DNA of 64,000 nucleotides from Thermanaerothrix sp. (GTDB lineage Bacteria; Synergistota; Synergistia; Synergistales; Synergistaceae), in contig JAOACP010000003.1 in assembly GCA_026417795.1 (NCBI GenBank), positions 1 through 64,000 of the forward strand, read 5' to 3'. The position numbers and the translations under genes were made by a program. Shown piece by piece: positions 37,533 to 46,123 of the stretch. Position 1 is the stretch's first letter. Each line of letters begins with the position of its first letter. The notes below the pieces were generated by a model. That model was not told the DNA's origin and searched no databases. It saw only the letters and a program-made list of their open reading frames with translations.

Positions 37533-37916
37533 GTGAAGCTCCTAAAGTCCTACGCGGAAAAGTGCGTCCGGTGCGGCGCCTGCATGGCCGCCTGCTCCAA
37601 GGCCTATTTTAAGGAGGAGGATCCCGGTCTATCTAGGATTCGGGTCACCGACGTGGGCAGCATGCCCAACATAAACGTTTGCAACCAGTGCGGCGCCTGC
37701 ATAGAGGTGTGCCCCACCCAGGCCCTGGAGAGGGATAAGAACGGCGTGGTACAGCTTAAAAAAGACAAGTGCACCTCCTGCATGATGTGCGTAGGCTACT
37801 GCCCCACCGCCAGCATGCTCTTCAACGCCGCCAAACAGAGCCAGCCCTTCAAGTGCATAGCCTGCGGCCTTTGCGCCAAAGCCTGCCCCACCGGCGCATT
37901 GGAGATAATAGGCTGA
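37533..37916 (+). CDS. Four-cluster [4Fe-4S] ferredoxin-like protein, AOR partner
   Basis: This 127-residue protein has four CxxCxxCxxxC motifs: CVRCGACMAAC, CNQCGACIEVC, CTSCMMCVGYC and CIACGLCAKAC. It may hold four [4Fe-4S] clusters. It resembles HycB-type electron-transfer subunits and is adjacent to aldehyde:ferredoxin oxidoreductase, so it probably takes electrons from that enzyme. GTG 37533-37535 has GGAGGG seven to eight bases ahead; the longer open frame is not supported. Confidence 0.9.
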   Translation: MKLLKSYAEKCVRCGACMAACSKAYFKEEDPGLSRIRVTDVGSMPNINVCNQCGACIEVCPTQALERDKNGVVQLKKDKCTSCMMCVGYCPTASMLFNAAKQSQPFKCIACGLCAKACPTGALEIIG

Positions 37917-38030
37917 AATCCATCACCCCGTCTCAAGGGGCCTTATGAAAAACCCCCCAGGGGACCAACGGCAACTAGGGTAATTAAAATTTAAAAAGCA
38001 ATGCCCTCACGAAAGGAGCGGTAAAAGATT

Positions 38031-40226
38031 ATGGAGAAGATGAAGCTTCTCGCCCAGTGGACCTACACCCCCAAGCCCATCCACAGGGGATACACCAAGG
38101 AGGTCTGCTTCGTTGACCTGGGCAACCGGGACGGCAACTACTCCTTCAAGACCAAGTCCCTGTCCGATGAGTTCGTGGAGCGCTTCACCGGCGGCCGCGG
38201 CTTCGGGCTTGGGCTTCTCTGGGACGCGGTAAACGAGAACACCAAGTGGGACGACCCGGAGAACGAGATAATAATCTCCGGAGGCCCCCTTTGCGGTATA
38301 ACCCAGTACCCGGGAGCGGGCAAGTGCTACTCCGTCTTCCTCTCCCCCGCCACCAAACAGACCTACGCCAGCAACGCCGGCGGTTACTTCGGCCCCCTCA
38401 TCAAGTTCTCCGGGTTCGACTCCTTCGAGCTCAGGGGAATAGCGGACAGGAACGTGATAATATTCGTGGACGGTGACCTTGGAAAGGTGGAGATCTACGA
38501 GTCCCCCTTCGATGACAAGTCCAACTCCTACACCATAACCGACGAACTCCACGAATACTTCTCCGCCGAGGACGAGGACCGAGAAAACGGCAAGCGGGCC
38601 ATTTCGGTGGTATCCACCGGGCAGGCGGCGCACCACAGCTACATATGCGGCATGAACTTCAGCTTCTATGACCTGCGCCGCAAGGTTGCAAGGCTCAAGC
38701 AGGCAGGACGCGGAGGCGGCGGCACCGTGCTGCGCCACAAGGGAGTCCACGCCATAGTGGTGAAGAAGCGCAAGGTCACGGGAGTTGAGAACGACCCGGC
38801 GGACCTCGCAACCCTCCAGAAGGTGGGCATAAAGCTCCACAAGGAGATCCACGACTACGACGACGTGCAGTGCAAGATGCGCAAGGTGGGCACCGCACAC
38901 CTCAACGAGGTGATGAACGACTACCACCTGTTGCCGGTTAACAACTACAAGTTCGGCCAGCATCCGGACATAAACAACATCCACTCCGACGTCTACACAA
39001 GCCTATTCACCCAGGGGCTTCCGGACGGCTGCTGGTACGGCTGCTCCCTATCCTGCGCCAAGGCAGCGGACCACTTTGAGCTCAAGACCGGTCCCTGGAA
39101 GGGCCGCAAGGTCACCGTGGACGGCCCGGAGTACGAAACCGCCGCGTCCCTGGGCTCCGTCATAGGCATCTTCGATCCCAAGTGGACCATAGAGGCCAAC
39201 TTCTACGCGGACCACTACGGCTTCGACACCATATCCCTGGGCACGATAATCGCCTTCCTGGCGGAGTGCTACGAGCTTGGACTCATAAACGAGGAGCACA
39301 CCGGTGGGCTTAAGCTCAACTTCGGCAACAAAGACCACATGATGGAGCTCATCCACCGGATGGCGGAGGGCAAGGACGAGTTCGCCGTCGCCGCCAGCCG
39401 GGGCATCCGCTACCTTAAGGACTTCCTGAGCGAGAAGTACGGGGCGGACCGGAAGGTGATGGAGGACATCGGCATGGAAGGGCAGGGACTTGAAGTCTCC
39501 CAATACCGCTGCCAGGAGTCCATCGCCCAGTGGGGCGGCTACTTCCTCACCCTCAAGGGGCCCCAGCACGACGAGGCCTGGCTCATATTCATGGACATGG
39601 TTAACAAGCAGCTCCCCACCTTCGAAGACAAGGCGGAGGCCCTTTACTACTTCCCCAACTTCCGGCTGTGGTTCTCCCTGGTGGGGCTTTGCAAGCTGCC
39701 CTGGAACGACATCGAGCCCGCGGACAACCACATCAAGTACAAGGGCATCGAGGCCGCCAAGGTGCCGGAGCACGTGCAGAACTACGTGGACATCTTCAAC
39801 GCCGTCACCGGCAAGAACATAACCAAGGAGGACATCATCACCCAGTCCGAAAGGGTTTACAACTTCGAGAGAGTGTTCAACCTCAGGATGGGCAAGGGGA
39901 CCAGGGAGTGGCACAACATACCCGCCAGGGGTCTTGGACCGGTCTTCGAGGACGAGTACATGGCAAGGCCCGACTACTTCGACGACAAGCTGAGAGAAGC
40001 TGGGATAAACCCCGAAGGGCTCTCCGTTAAGGAGAAGATAGAGAAGCTCCAGGCCCACAGAAGGGGGCAGTGGGAGCAGTTGGTCGACGCGGTCTACAAG
40101 CGCAGGGGTTGGAACAGGAACGGCATCCCCACCCTCGAGACCGTAAAGCGCCTGGGTATAGACACCCCCGAGGTGGTGGAGGTCCTCAAGAAGCACCTCC
40201 GCCCGGAGGACGAGTGGGGTAACTGA
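38031..40226 (+). CDS. Aldehyde:ferredoxin oxidoreductase (tungsten)
   Basis: This 731-residue enzyme has the AOR N-terminal pterin domain (FTGGRGFGLGLLWDAV, IISGGPLCG, SNAGGYFGP). It has CWYGCSLSCAK with cluster cysteines, AASLGSVIGI, and a late Cys in GLCKLPWND that completes the [4Fe-4S] site. It oxidizes aldehydes to acids with ferredoxin, using tungstopterin. AOR family proteins are usually about 600-620 residues; the extra is mainly in the C-terminal 100. The stop and the moaD-like start share an A (TGATG). GGAG lies 12 bases ahead of the ATG. It could handle aldehydes from amino-acid degradation. Confidence 0.92.
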   Translation: MEKMKLLAQWTYTPKPIHRGYTKEVCFVDLGNRDGNYSFKTKSLSDEFVERFTGGRGFGLGLLWDAVNENTKWDDPENEIIISGGPLCGITQYPGAGKCYSVFLSPATKQTYASNAGGYFGPLIKFSGFDSFELRGIADRNVIIFVDGDLGKVEIYESPFDDKSNSYTITDELHEYFSAEDEDRENGKRAISVVSTGQAAHHSYICGMNFSFYDLRRKVARLKQAGRGGGGTVLRHKGVHAIVVKKRKVTGVENDPADLATLQKVGIKLHKEIHDYDDVQCKMRKVGTAHLNEVMNDYHLLPVNNYKFGQHPDINNIHSDVYTSLFTQGLPDGCWYGCSLSCAKAADHFELKTGPWKGRKVTVDGPEYETAASLGSVIGIFDPKWTIEANFYADHYGFDTISLGTIIAFLAECYELGLINEEHTGGLKLNFGNKDHMMELIHRMAEGKDEFAVAASRGIRYLKDFLSEKYGADRKVMEDIGMEGQGLEVSQYRCQESIAQWGGYFLTLKGPQHDEAWLIFMDMVNKQLPTFEDKAEALYYFPNFRLWFSLVGLCKLPWNDIEPADNHIKYKGIEAAKVPEHVQNYVDIFNAVTGKNITKEDIITQSERVYNFERVFNLRMGKGTREWHNIPARGLGPVFEDEYMARPDYFDDKLREAGINPEGLSVKEKIEKLQAHRRGQWEQLVDAVYKRRGWNRNGIPTLETVKRLGIDTPEVVEVLKKHLRPEDEWGN

Positions 40227-40432
40227 TGGACCGCTTCATCACCGTAAACGGAGACAAACACCCCTGGCGGGAGGGGATGACCGTCCAAGATCTCTTGGAC
40301 GAAAAACGTTACACCTTCCGCATGTTGTCCGTGTGGATCAACGAAAAACCGGTGGAAAGGGATCGCTTCGCCTCCACCACCATACCGGAGGGGGCTAAGG
40401 TCCAAGTGGTGCACATGATAAGCGGAGGTTAG
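40226..40432 (+). CDS. MoaD/ThiS-like sulfur carrier
   Basis: This 68-residue ubiquitin-fold protein ends HMISGG with the Gly-Gly thiocarboxylate tail. It begins MDRFITVNGDKHPWREGMTVQDLLDEK. It is read in one-base overlap with aor. MoaD-like proteins near AOR are thought to supply sulfur for the tungstopterin dithiolene; that is a family-level inference. It could be ThiS, but context favours MoaD. Confidence 0.85.
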   Translation: MDRFITVNGDKHPWREGMTVQDLLDEKRYTFRMLSVWINEKPVERDRFASTTIPEGAKVQVVHMISGG

Positions 40433-40450
40433 GAAGGGGCAAATACACAA

Positions 40451-40501
40451 ATCGCAGGCTCCGACGGAAGGAAGATTGCCGCCGGAGCCTGCGATATTTT
40501 T
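40451..40501 (+). terminator. Terminator after ferredoxin-aor-moaD
   Basis: ATCGCAGGCTCCG (40451-40463) pairs perfectly with CGGAGCCTGCGAT (40483-40495), then ATTTTT. It closes the operon. Confidence 0.9.
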
Positions 40502-40575
40502 GCTCTCTTGCGCCAAGGGCCACATATGGCCTGCCCCTTCATCCATCCAAGCAACCACAGTCCAAAAGCGCATCA

Positions 40576-40594
40576 AGCGGGTGTCTTACCCGCT
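40576..40594 (-). other. Hairpin 3' of degU-like gene
   Basis: AGCGGGT and ACCCGCT pair around five bases. No T-run follows on the minus strand. It may be a weak 3' end. Confidence 0.35.
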
Positions 40595-40620
40595 CACAGC
40601 AGGATAAAAATCTGGCGGGC

Positions 40621-41307
40621 TCAATCCACCCCGGTCCCTACCAGCAAAAGGTCATCCTTGGACAGCTGCGCCAGCCCCCTCTTCCAGGCGAAAACCGCCG
40701 CCTGGGTCCGGTCAACCAGGTCGAGTTTCTTCAAGATGTGGCTCACGTGGTTCTTAACGGTCTTCTCCGACAACACCATGCGTTTGGCTATCTCGGAGTT
40801 GTTAAGCCCCTGGGCTATCCAGTAGAGCACCTCCAGCTCACGGGGGGTAAGGCGGCCCAAAAGGTCCCTCTCCTCCTTGCGGCGGTTAAAAGTGCTGAGC
40901 AGCTTACCCGCCACCTTGGGGTCCACGTAGGAGTGACCCCTGTAAACGGACCTTATGGCTGAAAGGAGCTCCGTCATCCCAGATGCTTTAAGCACGTAAG
41001 CGTCTATGCCCACCGAAGAAAGGGCGGTTATGTGGTCGTCATCGTCAAAGGCGGTTATCGCCACAAAGCGCGGCAGGTAGTCCCCCCTTTTCTTAAGGTC
41101 CTTTACCACCTGGACCCCGTCCCTCCTGGGCATGTGGATGTCGAAGAGCAGTACATCAGGGTTAAGCTCCAACACCATCTCCACCGCGCTGTCCCCATCC
41201 TCCGCCTCACCTATAACCTCCATGTCCTTCTCCATCTCCAGAAGGCGCCTTAGACCATCTCTGAAGAGACGGTGGTCATCCGCCAATACGATCCTAATCC
41301 TTTTCAT
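40621..41307 (-). CDS. NarL/DegU-type response regulator
   Basis: This 228-residue protein starts MKRIRIVLADDHRLFRDGLRRLL (acidic DD), has LLFDIHMPRRDG with phosphoryl Asp, FVAITAFDDDDH and AYVLKASG (Lys). The C-terminal LuxR helix-turn-helix is LTPRELEVLYWIAQGLNNSEIAKRMVLSEKTVKNHVSHILKKLDLVDRTQA. It is paired with the DegS-like kinase whose stop overlaps its start; GGGAGG lies eight bases ahead. It probably regulates a secreted or motility response. Targets unknown. Confidence 0.93.
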   Translation of the reverse strand: MKRIRIVLADDHRLFRDGLRRLLEMEKDMEVIGEAEDGDSAVEMVLELNPDVLLFDIHMPRRDGVQVVKDLKKRGDYLPRFVAITAFDDDDHITALSSVGIDAYVLKASGMTELLSAIRSVYRGHSYVDPKVAGKLLSTFNRRKEERDLLGRLTPRELEVLYWIAQGLNNSEIAKRMVLSEKTVKNHVSHILKKLDLVDRTQAAVFAWKRGLAQLSKDDLLLVGTGVD

Positions 41308-42454
41308 CGCCCAACCTCCCAAGGGGTATGCTGAATATCACCGAGGCCCCCCGCCCCGGAGCGCTTTCTATGCGTATGGTGCCCCCTAAAAGGCGCACCC
41401 GCTCCTCCATGTTAATAAGCCCCAGGGACCCCCTGTGATAGGCCTCCACCCTGGCGCTCTGAGGATCAAAACCCTTACCGTCGTCGGACACCTTAAAGGT
41501 GGCCATGGAGTCGCCGAAGGAGCCCCGGATCTTAACGTTCCTGGCCCCTCCATGCCTTACAGCGTTGGTCACCGCCTCCTGAACAATCCTGTAGGCGTTG
41601 GCCCTGGCGGGCCCGGTCATGGCATCCCCATCCCCTCGGATCAACACCTCAACGTTGACCGAATACCTCTCGGAAACGGTCTGGGCCAGCCTCTCCAAAC
41701 CCTCTTTTATACCAAAGTCCAGCCCCGAAGGCTTAAGCCTCCAGAGGAACGTACGGAAATCCCTCACCGCGTCCCCCATCTGATCCCTTAAACAGCGGAT
41801 CTCGTCCCTGACCCCGTCCAAGTCCCCATTGGACAAAAGGGCCTCCAACCTGTCCAGTATGAGGAGCGCTCCAGAACAATATTGGGCGGGGCCATCGTGA
41901 ACCTCCCTGGCAAGCCGGAGGTTCTCCTGTTCCACAAGCCTTAGGGTCATGGCCGCCGCCTTGTAGTCCCGCTCGTCCTTGGCGGAACACAGGTCCTGGC
42001 TGTTGTTCTTGAGGACCTCCAGCGCCAGTTTAAGCTTCCCCATGGTCTCATCGGTTCTCAAAAGCATCCTCTCAAGGCGGGCCTTCTCCCTCTCCGCCTC
42101 ATCCCGCCTCTTCCTAAGGCCCCTCTCCCTCTCCTCGAAACTACCCTTTAGCTTCATGAAGTGGGATGCCTCATCGTAGGCCTCCGCCTGCATGGCCTCG
42201 TCCTTCTGTTCCGCCGCCCTCGCCAGCTTGAGGCGGGCCTTTTTATAGGCCTCGGTCAGGGAGTCCGACGCGGCTATCACATCCTCCAACTCCCTTCGGA
42301 TCTCCTCGATCTCCAGCTGCTTCTCCTTTATGCCCGTCCTTATCTCGTCCTTTATGTCCAGCACGGTATCTATGCTGGAGTCAAGTGATTTAGCCGCCCT
42401 ATCCAAGGCATCGTCTATCCGGTCGCTCCAAACTTCACCAACCAAAACCCACAT
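41294..42454 (-). CDS. DegS-like cytosolic histidine kinase
   Basis: This protein (about 386 residues) has no membrane segment. Its N-terminal half is a DegS-type coiled coil (IKEKQLEIEEIRRELEDVI, KLKGSFEERERGLRKRRDEAEREKARLERML). The H box is LAREVHDGPAQYCSGAL, the N box QEAVTNAVRHG, and the G box VSDDGKGFD then GSLGLINMEERV. It phosphorylates the adjacent DegU-like regulator. ATG 42452-42454 is directly behind AGGGGG and so poorly spaced; TTG 42443-42445 has nine-base spacing and may be the real start. Confidence 0.9.
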   Translation of the reverse strand: MWVLVGEVWSDRIDDALDRAAKSLDSSIDTVLDIKDEIRTGIKEKQLEIEEIRRELEDVIAASDSLTEAYKKARLKLARAAEQKDEAMQAEAYDEASHFMKLKGSFEERERGLRKRRDEAEREKARLERMLLRTDETMGKLKLALEVLKNNSQDLCSAKDERDYKAAAMTLRLVEQENLRLAREVHDGPAQYCSGALLILDRLEALLSNGDLDGVRDEIRCLRDQMGDAVRDFRTFLWRLKPSGLDFGIKEGLERLAQTVSERYSVNVEVLIRGDGDAMTGPARANAYRIVQEAVTNAVRHGGARNVKIRGSFGDSMATFKVSDDGKGFDPQSARVEAYHRGSLGLINMEERVRLLGGTIRIESAPGRGASVIFSIPLGRLGDEKD

Positions 42455-42485
42455 CCCCCTCTTGCGGCAAAAGGACCTCTGCCCC

Positions 42486-42493
42486 ATTATAAT
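42486..42493. promoter_or_regulatory. Overlapping divergent -10 elements degS/ttcA
   Basis: ATTATAAT contains TATAAT on both strands (plus 42488-42493, minus 42486-42491). It is between the diverging degS-like and ttcA genes. No firm -35 on either side. Confidence 0.45.
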
Positions 42494-42536
42494 TCGGATT
42501 GGACATCCATAAGCTGAACCGCCGGGGAGGATATAT

Positions 42537-43292
42537 ATGAACCAAGAAAACGAAGACCGAACCCCCTCCAGGGGCATAAGGCACCTGGTGGGGAAAGCGG
42601 TTCACCTCTTCTCGATGATAAAAGAGGGTGACAGAATACTGATAGGCCTCTCGGGAGGGAAGGACAGCCTGTTGCTTTCCCTGTGCTTGAAGGAGCTTCA
42701 AAGACGAAGCCCAGTGAGGTTTGAGCTTTACTCCTGCTTCATCGACCCAACCAATGGGGAGTGGGACATATCCCCATTAAGGGATTTCTCCCAGCTTGCA
42801 GGCATCCAGCTAACCGTGGTTAACCACGCCACTTTCAGCATAATAGACGCCAGAGCTGAAAGCAATCCTTGCAGCCTTTGCGCCAACCTCCGAAGGGGCA
42901 TACTCGCATCCCAGGCGCTGAAGATGGGATGCAACGTGGTGGCCCTAGGGCACCACCTGGACGACGCCATGGAGACCGCCCTCATGAACCTCCTGATGGC
43001 AGGGCGCTTTAAGGCCTTCGACCCTGTGATGACCATGTCCAGGACCGGGATAAGGGTCATAAGGCCCATGGTATTAGTACGAGAAAAAAGCATTGCGGCG
43101 GAAATGCGACGATTGGGGATCACACCCATGGCTCCCACCTGCCCATTTGGGGAAAGGGGCACCAAGAGGAGCGAGGTAAAGGAGCTCATAGCCCAGTTGG
43201 AGTCCCAAACGCCGGGATTTGGTGGCAATATGTTAAACGCCCTGTTGTCCATACCAAGCCCCTTCGGATGGGGCGAGCCCCAGAGGACCTAA
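42537..43292 (+). CDS. ttcA: TtcA-like tRNA thiolation protein
   Basis: This 251-residue protein has PP-loop SGGKDSLLLS, the cysteine pair CSLCANLRRG and a further Cys in APTCPFGERG, as in TtcA. Such proteins adenylate a tRNA base and deliver sulfur via a [4Fe-4S] cluster (s2C32 in E. coli). It starts at ATG 42537 behind GGAGG about seven bases away. It is 18 bases ahead of the PEP/pyruvate-binding gene, likely the same transcript. Confidence 0.85.
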   Translation: MNQENEDRTPSRGIRHLVGKAVHLFSMIKEGDRILIGLSGGKDSLLLSLCLKELQRRSPVRFELYSCFIDPTNGEWDISPLRDFSQLAGIQLTVVNHATFSIIDARAESNPCSLCANLRRGILASQALKMGCNVVALGHHLDDAMETALMNLLMAGRFKAFDPVMTMSRTGIRVIRPMVLVREKSIAAEMRRLGITPMAPTCPFGERGTKRSEVKELIAQLESQTPGFGGNMLNALLSIPSPFGWGEPQRT

Positions 43293-43310
43293 TAGAGAGG
43301 AGGGGCCAGC

Positions 43311-45068
43311 TTGCAGGATCAGGACGCCCTTGAGAGGTACTTCGCGTGGGATCCCAGAGAGGACCAGGACTTCCACCCCATGATAGTGGGGGAAGGTTCC
43401 ATCGGCGGCAAGGGGAGGTCCCTCCTTTACGCCGCCCGCCGCCTATGGTCAAGCGGCAACGACCTTTTAGCGTCCGTAAGGATACCCCCTTCACTGTTCA
43501 TAGGCACGGGAATATTCCAGGAAGTGGTTGACCAACTGGGTGGGCAGGACCGCATAAAAGAGCTGATAGGGGACGACGGCACCAGGGTGGAAAGGGCGTT
43601 TCTATCCGCCCAACTGCCACCGCAGGTCACATCATCCATAGGGGCTTTCCTTACCACGGTGGAGGATCCCGTGGTGGTAAGAAGCAGCAGCGTGCTGGAA
43701 GATTCCATAAAACACTCCTTTGCCGGCAAGTACAGGTCCACTTTTCTCATGAACAGGGGCACCATGGAAGAACGCATAAGAGCTGTTCAAGAGGAGATCC
43801 TCCGCATATACGCCCGTACGTTCTTCCCCACCGCCATAAGCTACAGGAAGAAGCACAACCTCGGAGACGACATGATGGGCATAATAGTCATGCGCATGTC
43901 CGGCCGCTGGAGGGGGCGCTATTACTACCCCACCACCGGAGGCGTTGGCTATTCAAGGAACGTACGCCGCTGGACCACAAGGATAAGGATGGAGGACGGC
44001 ATACTGCGCTTCGTCTTCGGCCTTGGCACCATGAGCACCAAAAGGGGCTATGCCAGGACCTTCTCCCTTACCAACCCGGCGCTGCGGCCAGAGGGGTCCA
44101 ACCCATACAAGATAATGAAGCATGCCCAGGAGCGCTTCCAGGCGATCGACGGGGACACCGGCGAGCTGGTAACGCTGGACGTGAAACAGATGTGGCGGGA
44201 ACTCCTAAAATGGCATCCCAACCTCGGCACCTTCGCCCAGCTATACACCGTGGACGGAGACACCGGATACTTCTCCTCGGTGGACTACTCAACGGAGATC
44301 CCTAACGCCTACTCCAAGGTCTGTTTTACCTTCGAGGACTTTCCAAGGAAGTGCCGGGTCTTCTTCGACCGAATGAGGGACATGCTGCCCCTGTTGGAAC
44401 AGAGCATGGGAGTGCCGGCGGACATAGAATACGCCTACGAGCCGGGGGAAGACCAGCTGGAGCTCCTGCAGTCCAGGCCCCTATGGATAGGCGGAAGCGC
44501 AGTAGGATCCGCCAAGATCCCGGACATAACGGGACGAAAGGTGATACTCATGGCGGACCGCATGGTCACCGACGGTATACTTGAGGATGTTAAGTATCTG
44601 GTCTACGTGGATTACCGGATATACGGCTCAGGGCCTGACTTCCACACCGTGGCCCGTGGAATAGGTTACGTAAACCAGTCCATGGGTGAAAACCGATACA
44701 TACTGGTTGCACCTGGGAGGGTGGGATCCAGCAACCCGGAGCTTGGAGTGCCGGTTCAATACAACGAGCTCACCCAATGCGCCTGCATAGTGGAGCTCGG
44801 CATACCCCGATCGGGACATATGCCGGAGCTTTCATACGGAACCCACTTCTTCTCGGACTTGGAGACGGATAACGTGATGTACATGCCGGTCTACGACGGG
44901 GAGAAGGACAACCTGTTCGACCAGGAGTGGTTTGACCAAGCGACCTACGCCGAAGGGCCCCACATGGCCATACGGATATATCAAGGCAGTTTCTCAGTCT
45001 ACTCGGACGGCACAGAGAACCGGGGGGTTGTGGTGGTTAATCGTGTAGATAACCCCTGCCACTGTTGA
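43311..45068 (+). CDS. Stand-alone PEP/pyruvate-binding (PPDK_N) domain protein
   Basis: This 585-residue protein has GGKGRSLLYAARRL and EDPVVVRSSSVLEDSIKHSFAGKYRSTF, motifs of the ATP-grasp PEP/pyruvate-binding domain. It has no TSHAA phosphohistidine domain and no PEP TIM barrel, so it cannot be a PEP synthase or PPDK alone. DIEYAYEPGEDQLELLQSRPLW closes the ATP-grasp part. The last 170 residues (from ILMADRMV) are unrecognised. TTG 43311 has GGAGG seven bases ahead. Operon with ttcA. Confidence 0.78.
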   Translation: MQDQDALERYFAWDPREDQDFHPMIVGEGSIGGKGRSLLYAARRLWSSGNDLLASVRIPPSLFIGTGIFQEVVDQLGGQDRIKELIGDDGTRVERAFLSAQLPPQVTSSIGAFLTTVEDPVVVRSSSVLEDSIKHSFAGKYRSTFLMNRGTMEERIRAVQEEILRIYARTFFPTAISYRKKHNLGDDMMGIIVMRMSGRWRGRYYYPTTGGVGYSRNVRRWTTRIRMEDGILRFVFGLGTMSTKRGYARTFSLTNPALRPEGSNPYKIMKHAQERFQAIDGDTGELVTLDVKQMWRELLKWHPNLGTFAQLYTVDGDTGYFSSVDYSTEIPNAYSKVCFTFEDFPRKCRVFFDRMRDMLPLLEQSMGVPADIEYAYEPGEDQLELLQSRPLWIGGSAVGSAKIPDITGRKVILMADRMVTDGILEDVKYLVYVDYRIYGSGPDFHTVARGIGYVNQSMGENRYILVAPGRVGSSNPELGVPVQYNELTQCACIVELGIPRSGHMPELSYGTHFFSDLETDNVMYMPVYDGEKDNLFDQEWFDQATYAEGPHMAIRIYQGSFSVYSDGTENRGVVVVNRVDNPCHC

Positions 45069-45101
45069 CCACATGCCAGGAGGCTACATACACAAATGAA
45101 T

Positions 45102-45138
45102 GTAGAAGGAGGCCACCTCGGCAGGGACCTCCTTCTAC
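45102..45138. terminator. Hairpin between PEP-binding gene and sufB
   Basis: GTAGAAGGAGG (45102-45112) pairs with CCTCCTTCTAC (45128-45138). T-runs are weak. It lies between convergent stops. Confidence 0.6.
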
Positions 45139-45178
45139 GTTAAGGCTCTTGAAACCAAACGGCAGCTCGCAACCCGGG

Positions 45179-46123
45179 CTACCGAAGAAGCCCCGCCACT
45201 ATGAAGTCCACCGCCTGATCCTCCGAAAGCCCCTTGGCCATGAGACCTGCTATCTTGTCGTCCGCTATTCGGCCTATGGCGGCCTCGTGGGTTATCTCCG
45301 CTTCGGAGTGGGAGGCCCTGACAACCGGGGATGCCTCCGCCACCGCCTCCCCCTGGACGATCTCGGTGCAATCCACATGCCCCCGAGCCCCCGGGGCAGC
45401 CCCCTCTATGGTGCCGTAGAAGGTCCCAACGCTCCTGTCCTTGAGGACCACCCGGGCCTTCACCAGGGCTGAGCTGTTGCGGCCCGACAGCTTTACCACG
45501 TCCTGGACGAGGCAACGGTCGTCATACTTGCCGTAGACCTTGGACGTTATCTCCACGGAACTTCCAACACCCCTGGCATCCACGTATATGTCTATGGATA
45601 GATCCCCCACCCGGCCTTCCACCAGGGTGAAATCCCCGCGGTAGAGGGCCTTGTCCTCCAGTACCACGTTGGTCTTGGGACGCACCACGATCTTGCCCTC
45701 CTGGCCGTGAACATGCACCTCGTTGTACGTCAGGGAAGCCCCCTCCTCCAGGTATATCTCCCCTTCCATCTGGTGGAGAAACTCCTCGGCGTTGGGAAAC
45801 ACGCAGTGGGCCAGGAAGATGGCAGAGGAGTTGCGCTTCATCCTTATGACCGTGTCTATGGTTTGACGGCCCTTCGTCCCCAGGTGTCCAAAACATATGT
45901 GAACGGGCTTTGTCAGCCTTACCCCCTCTTCAAGGGTTATAAAAGCCCTTATGCCGTCCTCCGTCTCCTGGGCCTCCAGGGAGACCCCAGGCAACACGTG
46001 GGAAGATAGGATTCGGTTGCCATGTACCACCACCGATACGGTATCAGGGTTGCCAAAGTGGCCGCCGGAGCTCCGCTCCGCTATCTCCACCAGCGCCTTG
46101 TACTCAGAGGCCACATCAAACAC
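45179..46123 (-). CDS. sufB: SufB/SufD-family Fe-S scaffold subunit
   Basis: This 314-residue protein has a SufBD core: GRQTIDTVIRMKRNSSAIF, EGEIYLEEGASLTYNEVHVHG, YGKYDDRCLVQDVVKLSGRNSSALVKARVVLKDRSVGTFYGTIEGAAPGARGHVDC and ASHSEAEITHEAAIGRIADDKIAGLMAKGLSEDQA. It is shorter than E. coli SufB (495). With sufC it forms the minimal SmsCB/SufBC-type Fe-S assembly system. No sufD, sufS or sufU here. GTG 46121-46123 overlaps the sufC stop by eight bases and has GGAGGTGA six bases ahead. Confidence 0.88.
   Translation of the reverse strand: MFDVASEYKALVEIAERSSGGHFGNPDTVSVVVHGNRILSSHVLPGVSLEAQETEDGIRAFITLEEGVRLTKPVHICFGHLGTKGRQTIDTVIRMKRNSSAIFLAHCVFPNAEEFLHQMEGEIYLEEGASLTYNEVHVHGQEGKIVVRPKTNVVLEDKALYRGDFTLVEGRVGDLSIDIYVDARGVGSSVEITSKVYGKYDDRCLVQDVVKLSGRNSSALVKARVVLKDRSVGTFYGTIEGAAPGARGHVDCTEIVQGEAVAEASPVVRASHSEAEITHEAAIGRIADDKIAGLMAKGLSEDQAVDFIVAGLLR

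Noticed and set aside
39048-40196. Minus-strand open frame of 382 codons
   Set aside because: Antisense to aor; Val/Leu-rich shadow frame typical of G+C-rich coding DNA.
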